From: a virus
IMG/VR virus record: IMGVR_UViG_3300023178_000046
Span: 1-64,000 of that record
Strand: one strand, 5' to 3'
Length of the DNA stretch: 64,000 nt
Under the pieces are notes generated by a model, which saw nothing but the letters and a program-made list of their open reading frames with translations, was not told the DNA's origin and made no database searches. How positions within the stretch are numbered: position 1 is the stretch's first letter; each line of letters opens with the position of its first letter. A program made the translations under genes and the position numbers. Shown in pieces: positions 1 through 8,560 of the stretch.

Positions 1-507
1 ATCATCATCATCAGACAAAAAATGTTTTCCAATGTGATAAGATATGTCTTCATCGTCAAAATGTGGCTTGTTTTCTTTAATGTATGATTTTAATAAATCT
101 AATTCAGACATACTATCGTAGTCTTTGCTTAAATTCATATAATCAGACAAGCCTCTTCCTGTCTCTTTTTGATACTTTAAAAAGGCTTCCACATCTTCTG
201 TAAGCTCGATTTTATCTTCTTGCTTATCGTTATTTGAAAGAACGTCATCTAGATTCAGATCATACTTGCTTAGGTATTCTCTAACTCTATCTTCATCTGA
301 AACCTCAACGGTTTCTTGTTTTTCTTCTTGAACAGGCTCTTGTACTTCTTCTTGCACCTGTTCTTGTGCTTGTTCTTGCACCTGTTCTTGTACAGGTTCT
401 TGCACTTCTTTTCCCTCTTCGACCGATTGCTCTTTATTTGTTTCTTCAGTCCTTACGGTTATTTTAGAATCGTCTTCATCCAACGATCTTAATTTAAAAT
501 CTGCCAT
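1..507 (-). CDS. Scaffold-like acidic protein, 3' end cut by window
   Basis: The frame is open from the ATG at 507 to the window edge (169 codons seen). The N-terminus is strongly acidic and has a Gln-Glu-Val/Pro repeat of the type VQEQ/VQEP at about residues 37-65, encoded by near-identical 12-nt DNA units around 335-415. The rest is charged and probably helical. The gene directly follows portal in the late operon, where many phages encode a scaffold or head-assembly protein before the capsid gene, so a scaffold role is inferred from position and composition only. A TAnnTTTG box lies 32 nt upstream. Confidence 0.6.
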   Translation of the reverse strand, partial: MADFKLRSLDEDDSKITVRTEETNKEQSVEEGKEVQEPVQEQVQEQAQEQVQEEVQEPVQEEKQETVEVSDEDRVREYLSKYDLNLDDVLSNNDKQEDKIELTEDVEAFLKYQKETGRGLSDYMNLSKDYDSMSELDLLKSYIKENKPHFDDEDISYHIGKHFLSDDDD

Positions 508-538
508 TATATTTAATTTAAATTTATTTAATTATTTG

Positions 539-546
539 CAAAATTA
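539..546 (-). promoter_or_regulatory. Putative -7 promoter element TAATTTTG
   Basis: It matches the Bacteroidota TAnnTTTG box and lies in the only gap between portal and the scaffold-like gene, about 30 nt before its ATG. No TTG is seen at the -33 position. It belongs to a set of similar boxes before minus-strand operons. Confidence 0.45.
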
Positions 547-565
547 AAAAGAATAAAAGAGCCCT

Positions 566-2986
566 TTATGACCCCAATATTCTACTTACCATTTCATTTG
601 ACGATTCATTTTGAAAATCGACAGCCATCTGATCATTTTTTCTTTGCTCTATCATTTTTGATTGATTAGAACTCTGTTTGTCAATCCTTTGGTCTTTTCT
701 ATCTTCCTTCATCGTCTCTCTCTTCTCCAACCCTCTCTGTTCCAAACTTTTTGTTGCAAGATCGATTTCGAATTTTTGTTTCATAATCTCTAAATCAAGC
801 TTTGCTTTTTCCTGCATCTTTTGTATTTCGAAAGTTGCTCTTGTTTTCTCTAGCTCCATTTCTGCCTGATACTTATATTGCATTTCTTGCATTTGAGATT
901 GAGAAGCAGCTTGAGCTGATTTTATGTTAGACTCTGTCTGCATATTAATATTGGCTTGCTTTTTCTTTAAATCAAGAACCTCTTTTTTACCTTTTCTTAT
1001 TTTGAGAAGCATGTTAGCCAACTTTATGTTTTTGACATTTCTTATGTCTATAGCGTCATCTAAATCTATTTTTTCACCTTGAAGAGATTGTTGTATGTTT
1101 TGTTCAAGCATATTTTTCTCTTCCTCATCTGGATGCAATTCAATTTCAATACCAAAGTCATGTATATGAAGAGACTTTATATCTTCTAATATATCAACTG
1201 CATGACCACCGATCATATTAACAAAACTGTCTCTCATGTCCCCATATTCAAGCATATCAGAGAATCTATAAGATACTGCAGTAATAAGCTTGTTAACTAG
1301 GTTAATTCCAGATTGAAGTATGTGTCTAGTGGCCGTATTAGAGTTTAGTGCCGCTAGCTTCTGTACACCAACAAGAGTTTTTGCATCAGGAGTAGAAGCA
1401 TCTCTCGCCTCATTGATTCCTGTGACATCTCTTATCATTTGTATATAATGATTATACATGGAAACTAAAGAATTTATTTTTGCATTAGATCCTGAGCTAG
1501 TTAGTTCCTGTACAGGTACTTTTGCATTATTAAATTCACCTTCCTCGGTCAAACTTCGTCCCACAACACTTCCAGTCTGGAAATACATGCTGAGAGCTTC
1601 ATTCGGATTATAAATAGCTCCATTTCCAAGATCAACACTTGCAATGCCGTCTAAATCCAAGTATACTCCATCTGGAATCATTTTTTGAATTACTTGCTGT
1701 AATTTTAAATGTGTAAGTTGTATTTGGTCCGCAAAAGGAATCATTCTTTTTACAATAGAATCAATCTGACCTCTGTACATTTTTGGCGCACTTACAATGT
1801 ATGGAGCATACACCTTTTGTATTCCTGACTTTGGTCTCACCATGTTTTTCATTAGATCCCACTTGAGAACGTAATTCGTCCCTAGAACAAGAACACCTTC
1901 GTACCATACATCTATTCTTTTTGAGCGTTTTACAAATCGAGCCTGCTCTGTTTTTGGTGGGCTAAAAGAGTCATCTTTTTCTATAGCTCTTTTCCCTCCA
2001 TTAGCAGTCTCCTTAACCTTATATACAATGTTTTTATCTGTTTTGTAGCAGAAATATAGTAAGGTGGCTGTATTTGAATCGAAATTGTCTGTCTTGTAAC
2101 CTCCTCTTATACCTTGATATGCATCCCACTTTGCACTTAACTTAGATATATCTTTGATATCTTCTTGTGTTAAAGATGGGTCTATTTTTTTTAATTCGGT
2201 TATGTTAACGTTTTTTACCTCTCCGAAATAATAGCAATCATCAAAATTAGGGTCTTCCGTAGGGGACCATATCATATTTGCTGGGTCTACATATTCTATC
2301 TTAATACCATCATGGGTATTATAGCTATGCTTTACGCTTGATATTCCGATAACAGTTGCATCTTCATCAACTCTTCTTTTTGTAAGCTCAAAATCATTTA
2401 CGTTGAGAATAGCTTCTAGAGCCTTTTCTTCTGCCACCTCTATCTTTTGTTTGTAGGCGAGCTTCATATGTAGCTCTAACTCTTCTGATGTTTCTGGCAG
2501 GGCAGCAGGGTCATTAACAAAACCATTTACACCTGTTTGACTTTGTATATGCTCCAAGATAGGTCTAGCTAGCATATCTTTTTCTATCTCAGTTCTATAG
2601 TCTTGTCTTCTAGTCCTAGACGTGTCGTCTACAGCCTCTACCTTAACATCAAACAATCTGTTCGACATACCGTTAACAACAATATCTACGAATTTTGGTA
2701 CGATAGGTACAGGAGTCCAGTCAAGGTTTAAATAAGAAGTGTCACCATTGACCGCTAATTCGTTTTTGTATTTTTGAACAGACTGCTCTCCACGAGCGTA
2801 CATCCTCAACTTGTGAAAATTATCTCTGTTGTTATAAAATCTTGCTGCTCCATTATCTTTTCTAAACCACTCTGACTCTATTGCCTTTCCAACCGTGAGT
2901 CCATACTCCTTGGAGGATTTTTTTGAGTCAGGCGCTAGCTGATCAGGAAAAGAAATGTTAGCAATTTTAAAGTCGTCTCTTAGCAT
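566..2986 (-). CDS. Portal protein
   Basis: This 806-residue protein lies directly downstream of the large terminase (4-nt gap) and has the size and layout of large podoviral portals from Bacteroidota phages. The N-terminal two-thirds is mixed alpha/beta. A central segment (about 400-540) resembles the portal stem and crown, with a RDVTGINEARD stretch typical of portals. Residues about 640-800 are a long Gln/Lys/Glu-rich coiled coil, an extended C-terminus likely to sit in the barrel or contact the packaged DNA. The role is the dodecameric head vertex through which DNA is packaged and ejected. The assignment is from memory of the family, gene order and sequence pattern. Confidence 0.8.
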   Translation of the reverse strand: MLRDDFKIANISFPDQLAPDSKKSSKEYGLTVGKAIESEWFRKDNGAARFYNNRDNFHKLRMYARGEQSVQKYKNELAVNGDTSYLNLDWTPVPIVPKFVDIVVNGMSNRLFDVKVEAVDDTSRTRRQDYRTEIEKDMLARPILEHIQSQTGVNGFVNDPAALPETSEELELHMKLAYKQKIEVAEEKALEAILNVNDFELTKRRVDEDATVIGISSVKHSYNTHDGIKIEYVDPANMIWSPTEDPNFDDCYYFGEVKNVNITELKKIDPSLTQEDIKDISKLSAKWDAYQGIRGGYKTDNFDSNTATLLYFCYKTDKNIVYKVKETANGGKRAIEKDDSFSPPKTEQARFVKRSKRIDVWYEGVLVLGTNYVLKWDLMKNMVRPKSGIQKVYAPYIVSAPKMYRGQIDSIVKRMIPFADQIQLTHLKLQQVIQKMIPDGVYLDLDGIASVDLGNGAIYNPNEALSMYFQTGSVVGRSLTEEGEFNNAKVPVQELTSSGSNAKINSLVSMYNHYIQMIRDVTGINEARDASTPDAKTLVGVQKLAALNSNTATRHILQSGINLVNKLITAVSYRFSDMLEYGDMRDSFVNMIGGHAVDILEDIKSLHIHDFGIEIELHPDEEEKNMLEQNIQQSLQGEKIDLDDAIDIRNVKNIKLANMLLKIRKGKKEVLDLKKKQANINMQTESNIKSAQAASQSQMQEMQYKYQAEMELEKTRATFEIQKMQEKAKLDLEIMKQKFEIDLATKSLEQRGLEKRETMKEDRKDQRIDKQSSNQSKMIEQRKNDQMAVDFQNESSNEMVSRILGS

Positions 2987-2990
2987 ACCG

Positions 2991-5285
2991 TTACTTTATA
3001 ATTTCGCTGTTCAGGCCTGTATTATCGTACTTTGCAAAGTTAACGTTTATTTTATTATACTTTTTCTCAGGCTTATTTATAAATCTTTGATTTGCCATTA
3101 TGGCTAGACCAGAGCTAACTGTGGCGTCAAACTTGGTTCTATTAAATATGTTGTAGTTGGACCAATCCTTCAATGTTCTCATAAAATACATCTTTCCCAT
3201 AGCCCCTACATCTCTGTAGACACCTATATTGTCTACTCCTACATTCTTCTCTATGTAAGCTTCAATTGCTTCAGCGTGAATAGATATCACCGCTTGTGAT
3301 GAAGGAACTCCACCAAGCTCTCTTTCAGACTTAGAAAGATCGTGTTTTAGCTTGTCTGGTCTGTTCATAGAGAAAGCTCTATAGCCTCTGTTCTTCATAT
3401 AGTAAAGCAACCTTGGCTTATTATTCTCAACTAATATAGGCATTCCATAAAAATGCATTGCCATCAAAACATCCTCATAAAACAACTCTGCCGTTTGTGG
3501 TCTTGCTATGTATTCCAGGAAAAACAGTTCAGATGGAGCGTTGTCAAAATTAACCTTTGTAAGCCCATGTAAAGCACCTTTTGAACCTGACCCACCAACA
3601 ACTCCAGATATATCATAAGAGTCACAACCAAAGCTTCCTATGTGGTCGTTAAGAGGGAAAAACTTTCCTCCGTCTTTTCTTACATTATTCCTCAGTTCTT
3701 TTGGTGGTAACCAAGTTACATAGAACCTGCCTTTTCTATTAGGCATCCAGACAACTTGTGAATCTCTTTTACCGTCCATCCAATGAAAGTCTCCTCTTTG
3801 AACAATAGACTCGATACCTGTAGTGTCGTTGTAATCTATCTGTTCGTATATCTTTGTTAGATTAAAAAGGCTGTTTTTAGACTCATCTCTAAATGCATGG
3901 TTCTCTGACCTCGGAAACTGTCTGTAAAATTCATTTAATGCGTCTGCATCGTTTTTTAAAGAATAAACTTCATTTTCCCAATAATCCAATACTCCTTGAT
4001 CGATGTAATCACCATATGTTGTTAGCGTTTCCTCTTTTGGAGTTCTAAACACAGGCTGTCCATACATATCTATAAAACCTTCCATATTCCATTCCATTGG
4101 AATAAAAAGATGATATAGTCCGCTTTTAGTCTGTCCATTGGAGTTTCTTTCCTGTGGATTGCTATCGTAGAATAGTTTTTTGAAGTTGTCTCCTCCTTTA
4201 TCTAAAGCGTTTGATGTTGATCCCATCATACACTTTCCTATAATCCTACGACCTAATCTTAGCGTAGTTTTAGTGACACGCCAGTTGTTGAGGATATTAT
4301 CTGGACGTTCCCATTTTCCAGATTCATCATGCACAAGGAGTCGTAGCTTTTCCCCATCGTAGGAGTTATCTCCAGTGTTTTTCCAGTCAATAGTTGTGTC
4401 GAGCCCTGTAAGATTGTCTGTGTCTTCTGTATTTTCGATATTCTTTCTTGTGAGCTTTGATGCTGGTACTCTGTAGGCAAGCTCTGTTTTTGGTCTATCC
4501 ATACCATCTTGAATTGGTCTGAAGAAGAATGGATAGTTTGTTGAGATTGGGACAACCTTGTCGGTGAACATTTTTTTGGCATCTGCACCAGTCTTGGATA
4601 AAATACCGAACCTAGCATCTGAGGTGATTGTAGCTTGGTTGACTGTTTCTGACGATGACATAAAGCTAAATCCACTCCGTCTATTTTTGAGGTAGCACAT
4701 TCCATAACATCTGTCGTCTGCTTTGCACGCTTCCCAATAAATAAAAAAGATTCTGTTTGATTCTCTGTACTCTGGCTTTCCAACATCAATCTTTGTCCAT
4801 TGGAGGTACATGTAGTGAGACCCAGTAATATAAGTAGGATTACCATTATTTTTAAACCAGAAACCAGAATCTCTTCTTTCAAACTCATCTTCAATGTATG
4901 GGATCCATGACTCTTTGAATGAAGACGACATGCCATTCCACTGGAATATGGTCTTGATCTTATTGAGCTCTTTTGGGTATTCAAACTCCTCCCAGAACTG
5001 CTCCTCTTTTTTCTTGCTGCGCTCATGTATTTTTTTTGGCTGCAAAGGTAAGGCTATTTTCAACCCACTTATATTGACTACATCGCCAATTTGTCCTGTT
5101 TTAGATATAACCACAACATCATGGTCTTTGTTGTAGCCATAATCCCAAGCTTTATTTTTATTTAGTTTGTCTATCACTTTTGAATCAATGTGATAAACAA
5201 GCCTCATAAGCTCAAGACTTTCTACCTCTCGACTCAGCGAAGCCTTGGAAAGACTCTTCTTTTTTGGTTTCTTTAGATCCTCCAT
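2991..5285 (-). CDS. terL: Terminase large subunit (packaging ATPase/nuclease)
   Basis: This 764-residue protein is longer than most TerL proteins. Residues about 200-208 (KNRRSGFSF) fit the Arg-rich deviant Walker A region found in TerL of Bacteroidota podoviruses. LRLLVHDE at about 314-321 is a good Walker B with the catalytic DE pair. A conserved Asp near residue 565 (in SFGCDSYD) fits the first metal ligand of the RNase H-like nuclease. It would drive DNA into the prohead through the adjacent portal. Its start overlaps the small-terminase candidate by 74 nt, so the two are translationally linked. Confidence 0.88.
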   Translation of the reverse strand: MEDLKKPKKKSLSKASLSREVESLELMRLVYHIDSKVIDKLNKNKAWDYGYNKDHDVVVISKTGQIGDVVNISGLKIALPLQPKKIHERSKKKEEQFWEEFEYPKELNKIKTIFQWNGMSSSFKESWIPYIEDEFERRDSGFWFKNNGNPTYITGSHYMYLQWTKIDVGKPEYRESNRIFFIYWEACKADDRCYGMCYLKNRRSGFSFMSSSETVNQATITSDARFGILSKTGADAKKMFTDKVVPISTNYPFFFRPIQDGMDRPKTELAYRVPASKLTRKNIENTEDTDNLTGLDTTIDWKNTGDNSYDGEKLRLLVHDESGKWERPDNILNNWRVTKTTLRLGRRIIGKCMMGSTSNALDKGGDNFKKLFYDSNPQERNSNGQTKSGLYHLFIPMEWNMEGFIDMYGQPVFRTPKEETLTTYGDYIDQGVLDYWENEVYSLKNDADALNEFYRQFPRSENHAFRDESKNSLFNLTKIYEQIDYNDTTGIESIVQRGDFHWMDGKRDSQVVWMPNRKGRFYVTWLPPKELRNNVRKDGGKFFPLNDHIGSFGCDSYDISGVVGGSGSKGALHGLTKVNFDNAPSELFFLEYIARPQTAELFYEDVLMAMHFYGMPILVENNKPRLLYYMKNRGYRAFSMNRPDKLKHDLSKSERELGGVPSSQAVISIHAEAIEAYIEKNVGVDNIGVYRDVGAMGKMYFMRTLKDWSNYNIFNRTKFDATVSSGLAIMANQRFINKPEKKYNKINVNFAKYDNTGLNSEIIK

Positions 5286-5508
5286 CTTCGAGCTTTTCTC
5301 TTTCTAGTTGTATTCTGTTCAATATCTCAAATGCATCGAATATAGCCAGCTTCTTTGTGGCAGCAGCGTTTTTCAATCTATCTGCAGCTAAATCTTCTGA
5401 TGGGTCATCTGTTATGATTTCATCATGAGCAACCTTGATGAGCTCCTCTACAGCCTTTTCGCCTGCAGCAATGACTCTTTCTATGGTTTCTTTAATATCT
5501 TTTGACAT
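5212..5508 (-). CDS. Probable small terminase subunit
   Basis: The protein is 98 aa from ATG 5508; a TTG lies four codons upstream. It is predicted to be all helical, with a segment around residues 45-75 (AADRLKNAAATKKLAIFDAF) typical of helical TerS-like proteins next to TerL in this phage type. The C-terminus is Lys/Glu-rich and overlaps the TerL start. The role (recognition of viral DNA and recruitment of TerL) is inferred from position and size. No clear helix-turn-helix was seen. Confidence 0.55.
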   Translation of the reverse strand: MSKDIKETIERVIAAGEKAVEELIKVAHDEIITDDPSEDLAADRLKNAAATKKLAIFDAFEILNRIQLEREKLEDGGSKETKKEESFQGFAESRGRKS

Positions 5509-5566
5509 AAACGTACTCAAAGCTTCCTGAGAACGTAGTTGTAGCGTACCAGTAATCTTTATCCAT
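5492..5566 (-). CDS. Possible 24-residue leader peptide
   Basis: A short frame starting MDKDYWYATT begins at 5566 and overlaps the start of the small-terminase candidate by 17 nt. It is the first ATG after the TAnnTTTG-like box at 5584-5591. It could be a leader peptide that couples translation, or chance. There is no support beyond position. Confidence 0.2.
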   Translation of the reverse strand: MDKDYWYATTTFSGSFEYVYVKRY

Positions 5567-5567
5567 T

Positions 5568-6128
5568 TTAATTTAATTTAATGCAAATATCTTTAGTCTT
5601 CATTCGATAGAGTAATGTGTCGTTAATTTCGAACTCATATTCACTATCATCTAAATATCCAACCCTATCTCCTTCTGTAACACCTAATGCTTGCAAAGAC
5701 TTGTTTGTGTATTTCATAGTTCCTATATTCTTATTATATCTTCCTACAAAAACTCCTGTCTCCTCCTCTTTTTCTGGACGGACAAAACAAAACTCATCAA
5801 AGCTAAACCAGTTATTATCTTTCTTAACAAGGTATATTTGATATATGTCTACAAGATACAAATTATCTTTGAAATGCTCACGGCTTTTACGCTCATAGCC
5901 TTTCATGTCATAATATGATCTAAAAATATTGTGATGTATTACAACTAAATCTCCTTTCGAGATTTCTCCTTTGTAACCAACAGGCACTTCTACAACTTCT
6001 CCTATACGGTTTACATCCTTATGATTTTCTATGGATGAGGTAAGTATTACTCCGTTTTTCTCTTTGTTGTATTCTGACCGTCCGTGTGGTTGTATTAAGA
6101 ATTTATTTAATGGATTAAAAATTGACAT
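5568..6128 (-). CDS. Tandem GroES-like (Cpn10-fold) protein
   Basis: The 186 residues read as two GroES-like halves. The first half has NGVILTS around residues 25-31, like the GIVL mobile loop of GroES, followed by IGEVVEVP and ISKGDLVVIHH, matching the RGEVlavG and vKvGDkV strands. The second half begins FCFVRPEKEEETGVFVG and continues VTEGDRVGY. It aligns well by eye with this phage's own GroES (YVVIRPEKEE...KGVFL...LEKGDRIYY). It sits just before the terminase genes, away from groEL. It may be a second co-chaperonin or a head protein that reuses the fold. Confidence 0.6.
   Translation of the reverse strand: MSIFNPLNKFLIQPHGRSEYNKEKNGVILTSSIENHKDVNRIGEVVEVPVGYKGEISKGDLVVIHHNIFRSYYDMKGYERKSREHFKDNLYLVDIYQIYLVKKDNNWFSFDEFCFVRPEKEEETGVFVGRYNKNIGTMKYTNKSLQALGVTEGDRVGYLDDSEYEFEINDTLLYRMKTKDICIKLN
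5584..5591 (-). promoter_or_regulatory. Putative -7 promoter element GATATTTG
   Basis: It is a 7-of-8 match to TAnnTTTG, lies inside the last codons of the tandem GroES-like gene and faces the terminase-portal operon. The downstream sequence (CA then AT-rich) matches the other boxes in this phage. Confidence 0.35.
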
Positions 6129-6333
6129 TATATTCGATTGTAATAGGCATATTCTTATTGAATTCTTTCCATTTTTTTATTTCATCGCCTTTTTGTATCC
6201 ATACATTGTAACTTAGATCGTCTTGCGTTACAGCGTGTATTTTCCAATCACCACCCATAACGACTTGATCAATCATATAATGCATAGCATCCTTGTAGTT
6301 AGCTCCTACAGAAATCTTTCTAATATGCTTCAT
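6115..6333 (-). CDS. Hypothetical protein, 72 aa
   Basis: This is a small soluble mixed-charge protein with no recognised domain. Its end overlaps the start of the tandem GroES-like gene by 14 nt, so the two are probably co-translated. A short AT-rich gap separates it from the fibre genes upstream. Confidence 0.6.
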   Translation of the reverse strand: MKHIRKISVGANYKDAMHYMIDQVVMGGDWKIHAVTQDDLSYNVWIQKGDEIKKWKEFNKNMPITIEYNVNF

Positions 6334-6356
6334 TTAATTAAATGATATGAAACTTT

Positions 6357-7133
6357 TTATATTTGTACAATAGGATCTTTCATCCATCCTGCTGCTGCGT
6401 AATTTGAGTAATTTCCAGGATTTGTAAGCAACCCTGTAGTCCCATAGTGTTCTATCTTGAGGCTGTTAGAAAAACTTAGATATGGAACTTGCCACTTATA
6501 ACAAGAAGCAACACTTAAAACACCAATATATTGATTTGCTGATCGAACTCCGTACTTATCTGGTCTTGTTCCCCAATAAGTTGCTGGATCATATCTATGC
6601 TCTCCGTGCTCATAATAGCTGTTAGGAGACGGATTGTATCCTGAACCAGTTTGAGGAAGGTCTGTAAAATAGCCCCAAAGAGCCTTATCATGATAAGGGC
6701 CTCCTGAGGTCGTTGTTTCTTTATTAGAAGCTAAGTAACTTGCGGTGTCTTCTCCTATTGTCATGTTTTGCTTCTTAAATGTGTAAGAGGAACCGTCTAC
6801 TGTTATCCTCATCCAACTCTCTGTGTTTGTATCTCCATTTGCTGCAACTCCAATAACCCAATATAGCCTACCTGCACCACCTGAGTAATCAACGTGTGTT
6901 TCCCAAGTGTTTTCTGCTGATAATACCATATAATCAAAAGTTTCATCACACTGAAAACTCACTCCATTCCAGAAATATTGATTGTTCATCGCATCGTAGG
7001 AAGTAGAGCCGTATTTAAAATATAAATTATTCCACCTACTACCCTGAAAAGGCATTTTAGTTGGATCTGTTACTATTGATGAATCAGTTCCGCTACCTTG
7101 TGCGTCTCCAAAAAATGATGATAATAATGCCAT
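6357..7133 (-). CDS. Fibre/virion surface protein, paralogue 1
   Basis: This 258-residue protein is rich in Tyr, Trp, Gly, Ser and Asn, as in phage fibre tips. Its first ~27 residues (start MALLSSFFGDAQGSGTDSS) are almost the same as those of the next gene upstream in the operon, and both proteins end with DPIVQI or DPTVII. The middles diverge but share ITVDGSSYTF/ITVDGSAYTF. This suggests tandem duplication with retained attachment ends and a diversified central, perhaps receptor-binding, part. No enzymatic motif was seen. Confidence 0.65.
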   Translation of the reverse strand: MALLSSFFGDAQGSGTDSSIVTDPTKMPFQGSRWNNLYFKYGSTSYDAMNNQYFWNGVSFQCDETFDYMVLSAENTWETHVDYSGGAGRLYWVIGVAANGDTNTESWMRITVDGSSYTFKKQNMTIGEDTASYLASNKETTTSGGPYHDKALWGYFTDLPQTGSGYNPSPNSYYEHGEHRYDPATYWGTRPDKYGVRSANQYIGVLSVASCYKWQVPYLSFSNSLKIEHYGTTGLLTNPGNYSNYAAAGWMKDPIVQI

Positions 7134-7145
7134 GTTTTATGTTTT

Positions 7146-8054
7146 TTATATAATAACTGTTGGGTCTACAATTCTTTTTGCGTAGGCTCTGTGAGTATAT
7201 CTGTGATTAGTATAACCTGCTGATCCTGTACCATTAGTCACTGTGTCTGTACTTTTATTAACTGCACACTCAACTTTAATACTGTTTTCATATCTTACAG
7301 AAGGTCTTCTTCCCTCTACAAACCATGAAGGATGTAATACATATGTTGTACCTCTTGCAGACCAATCATAAACACCAAATTCATCTTCTTGATCATAGTT
7401 AAACCAACTGCTGTTCATGTAGTCACCATACGGAGCCCCTATAAAGTTACCAGCTCTACCTCCATAAGAACTAGTGTAATATCCTCCACTTCTTCCAAAA
7501 TGACCCCACTCTAGATGTTGATAACCTAATTGAGAACTAGCTACATTATTGTGGGTTCTCAACACAGTTTGAAAAGTATACGCACTTCCATCAACAGTAA
7601 TTCTTATTTTAGAAATAGCTTTATCTCCTGCATTAAAATCATAAGTAGCATTCCAAGCCCCAAATCCTTTTACATAACACAAATTACCAGCCTCGTTAGA
7701 GTGATCCATTATTGTTATCCACTCACCTGCATAAGTAGCAGAGTCGTATTGAGCCCAATCAGCTCCCAATCTAGCAAATGTAGTACTACTAGCTAAAGTA
7801 CCATTGTCATCAAGCGTATTGGTGTTTCCACCAGGAGCGGTATATGGATCTCCACCAGTAGTTTGCCCTGTATTGCTATAACTATAATACCAAAAATTAT
7901 TTTCATGATCTCCGTAAAAGGAATGACTATCACTATACTTATAGTAAACAGGACTGGCACTGTGATTAACAGGCAATTTACGAGGGTCTGTTATTACTGA
8001 GGTGTCAGTTCCGCTACCTTGTGCGTCTCCAAAAAATGATGATAATGTTGCCAT
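7146..8054 (-). CDS. Fibre/virion surface protein, paralogue 2
   Basis: This 302-residue protein is the longer paralogue of the gene that follows it; the start MATLSSFFGDAQGSGTDTS and the end VDPTVII are shared. The interior is rich in aromatic, Gly, Ser and Asn residues with ITVDGSAYTF. It is probably an accessory tail or capsid fibre. The 12-nt spacing to the next gene and similar spacing upstream place it in one late operon. Confidence 0.65.
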   Translation of the reverse strand: MATLSSFFGDAQGSGTDTSVITDPRKLPVNHSASPVYYKYSDSHSFYGDHENNFWYYSYSNTGQTTGGDPYTAPGGNTNTLDDNGTLASSTTFARLGADWAQYDSATYAGEWITIMDHSNEAGNLCYVKGFGAWNATYDFNAGDKAISKIRITVDGSAYTFQTVLRTHNNVASSQLGYQHLEWGHFGRSGGYYTSSYGGRAGNFIGAPYGDYMNSSWFNYDQEDEFGVYDWSARGTTYVLHPSWFVEGRRPSVRYENSIKVECAVNKSTDTVTNGTGSAGYTNHRYTHRAYAKRIVDPTVII

Positions 8055-8060
8055 AATTTA

Positions 8061-8549
8061 TTAGTTTTGTCCGATTACAACCCAACCTTTGTTTGATCCA
8101 CTATAAACCATTTCAAAAGAACTATATCTGTTATCTAGAGTTAACGCTCCAGACAATCCTAATATCTTTTCTGCTCCCCCATCTACCTGGCAAGTGTCTA
8201 CTTGAGAAAGGTTTGATATTTTAACACTATGTCCCACCGTTGGGCTTGATGGCAGTGTTAGAACCAAATTTGCTGTTAGAACGTAAACCGCTCCAGCTAC
8301 TGCTGTTGTGTCTGTACTTATTTCAAAAACACTATACAGTGTATCGTTTGCGTCTAGAGTGACGTTCCCATTCCTTCCGTTTACTGAGTTTACGTCTGCC
8401 GCATCGTCTCCTTCAAAGTCCGTTCTCAACTGTGCTACGTCATCGTATAGCTCAATAAAATTGTCGTTGCTTTTATCGAATGCACTTCGAATTCCCTCTC
8501 CTGTGCCATCGTTAGCTACGGTTCCGATTAAAATGTGTTGTCTTGCCAT
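8061..8549 (-). CDS. Short tail-fibre/head-fibre-like protein
   Basis: The 162 residues begin MARQHILIGTVANDGTGEGIRSAFDKSNDNF, a start seen in many phage fibre proteins (the GTxxNDGTGD..R.aF.K.N.NF pattern). A short collagen-like or beta linker (NGRNGNVTLDAND) follows, then a beta-rich C-terminal knob. It lies between larger fibre genes. The attachment partner cannot be told from the sequence. Confidence 0.65.
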   Translation of the reverse strand: MARQHILIGTVANDGTGEGIRSAFDKSNDNFIELYDDVAQLRTDFEGDDAADVNSVNGRNGNVTLDANDTLYSVFEISTDTTAVAGAVYVLTANLVLTLPSSPTVGHSVKISNLSQVDTCQVDGGAEKILGLSGALTLDNRYSSFEMVYSGSNKGWVVIGQN

Positions 8550-8560
8550 GGTTCTTTACT

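Noticed and set aside
4259-5026. 255-codon frame in another phase within the large terminase gene
   Set aside because: Low-complexity Ser/Gln/Thr-rich product typical of a shadow frame; terL in the main frame has Walker motifs.
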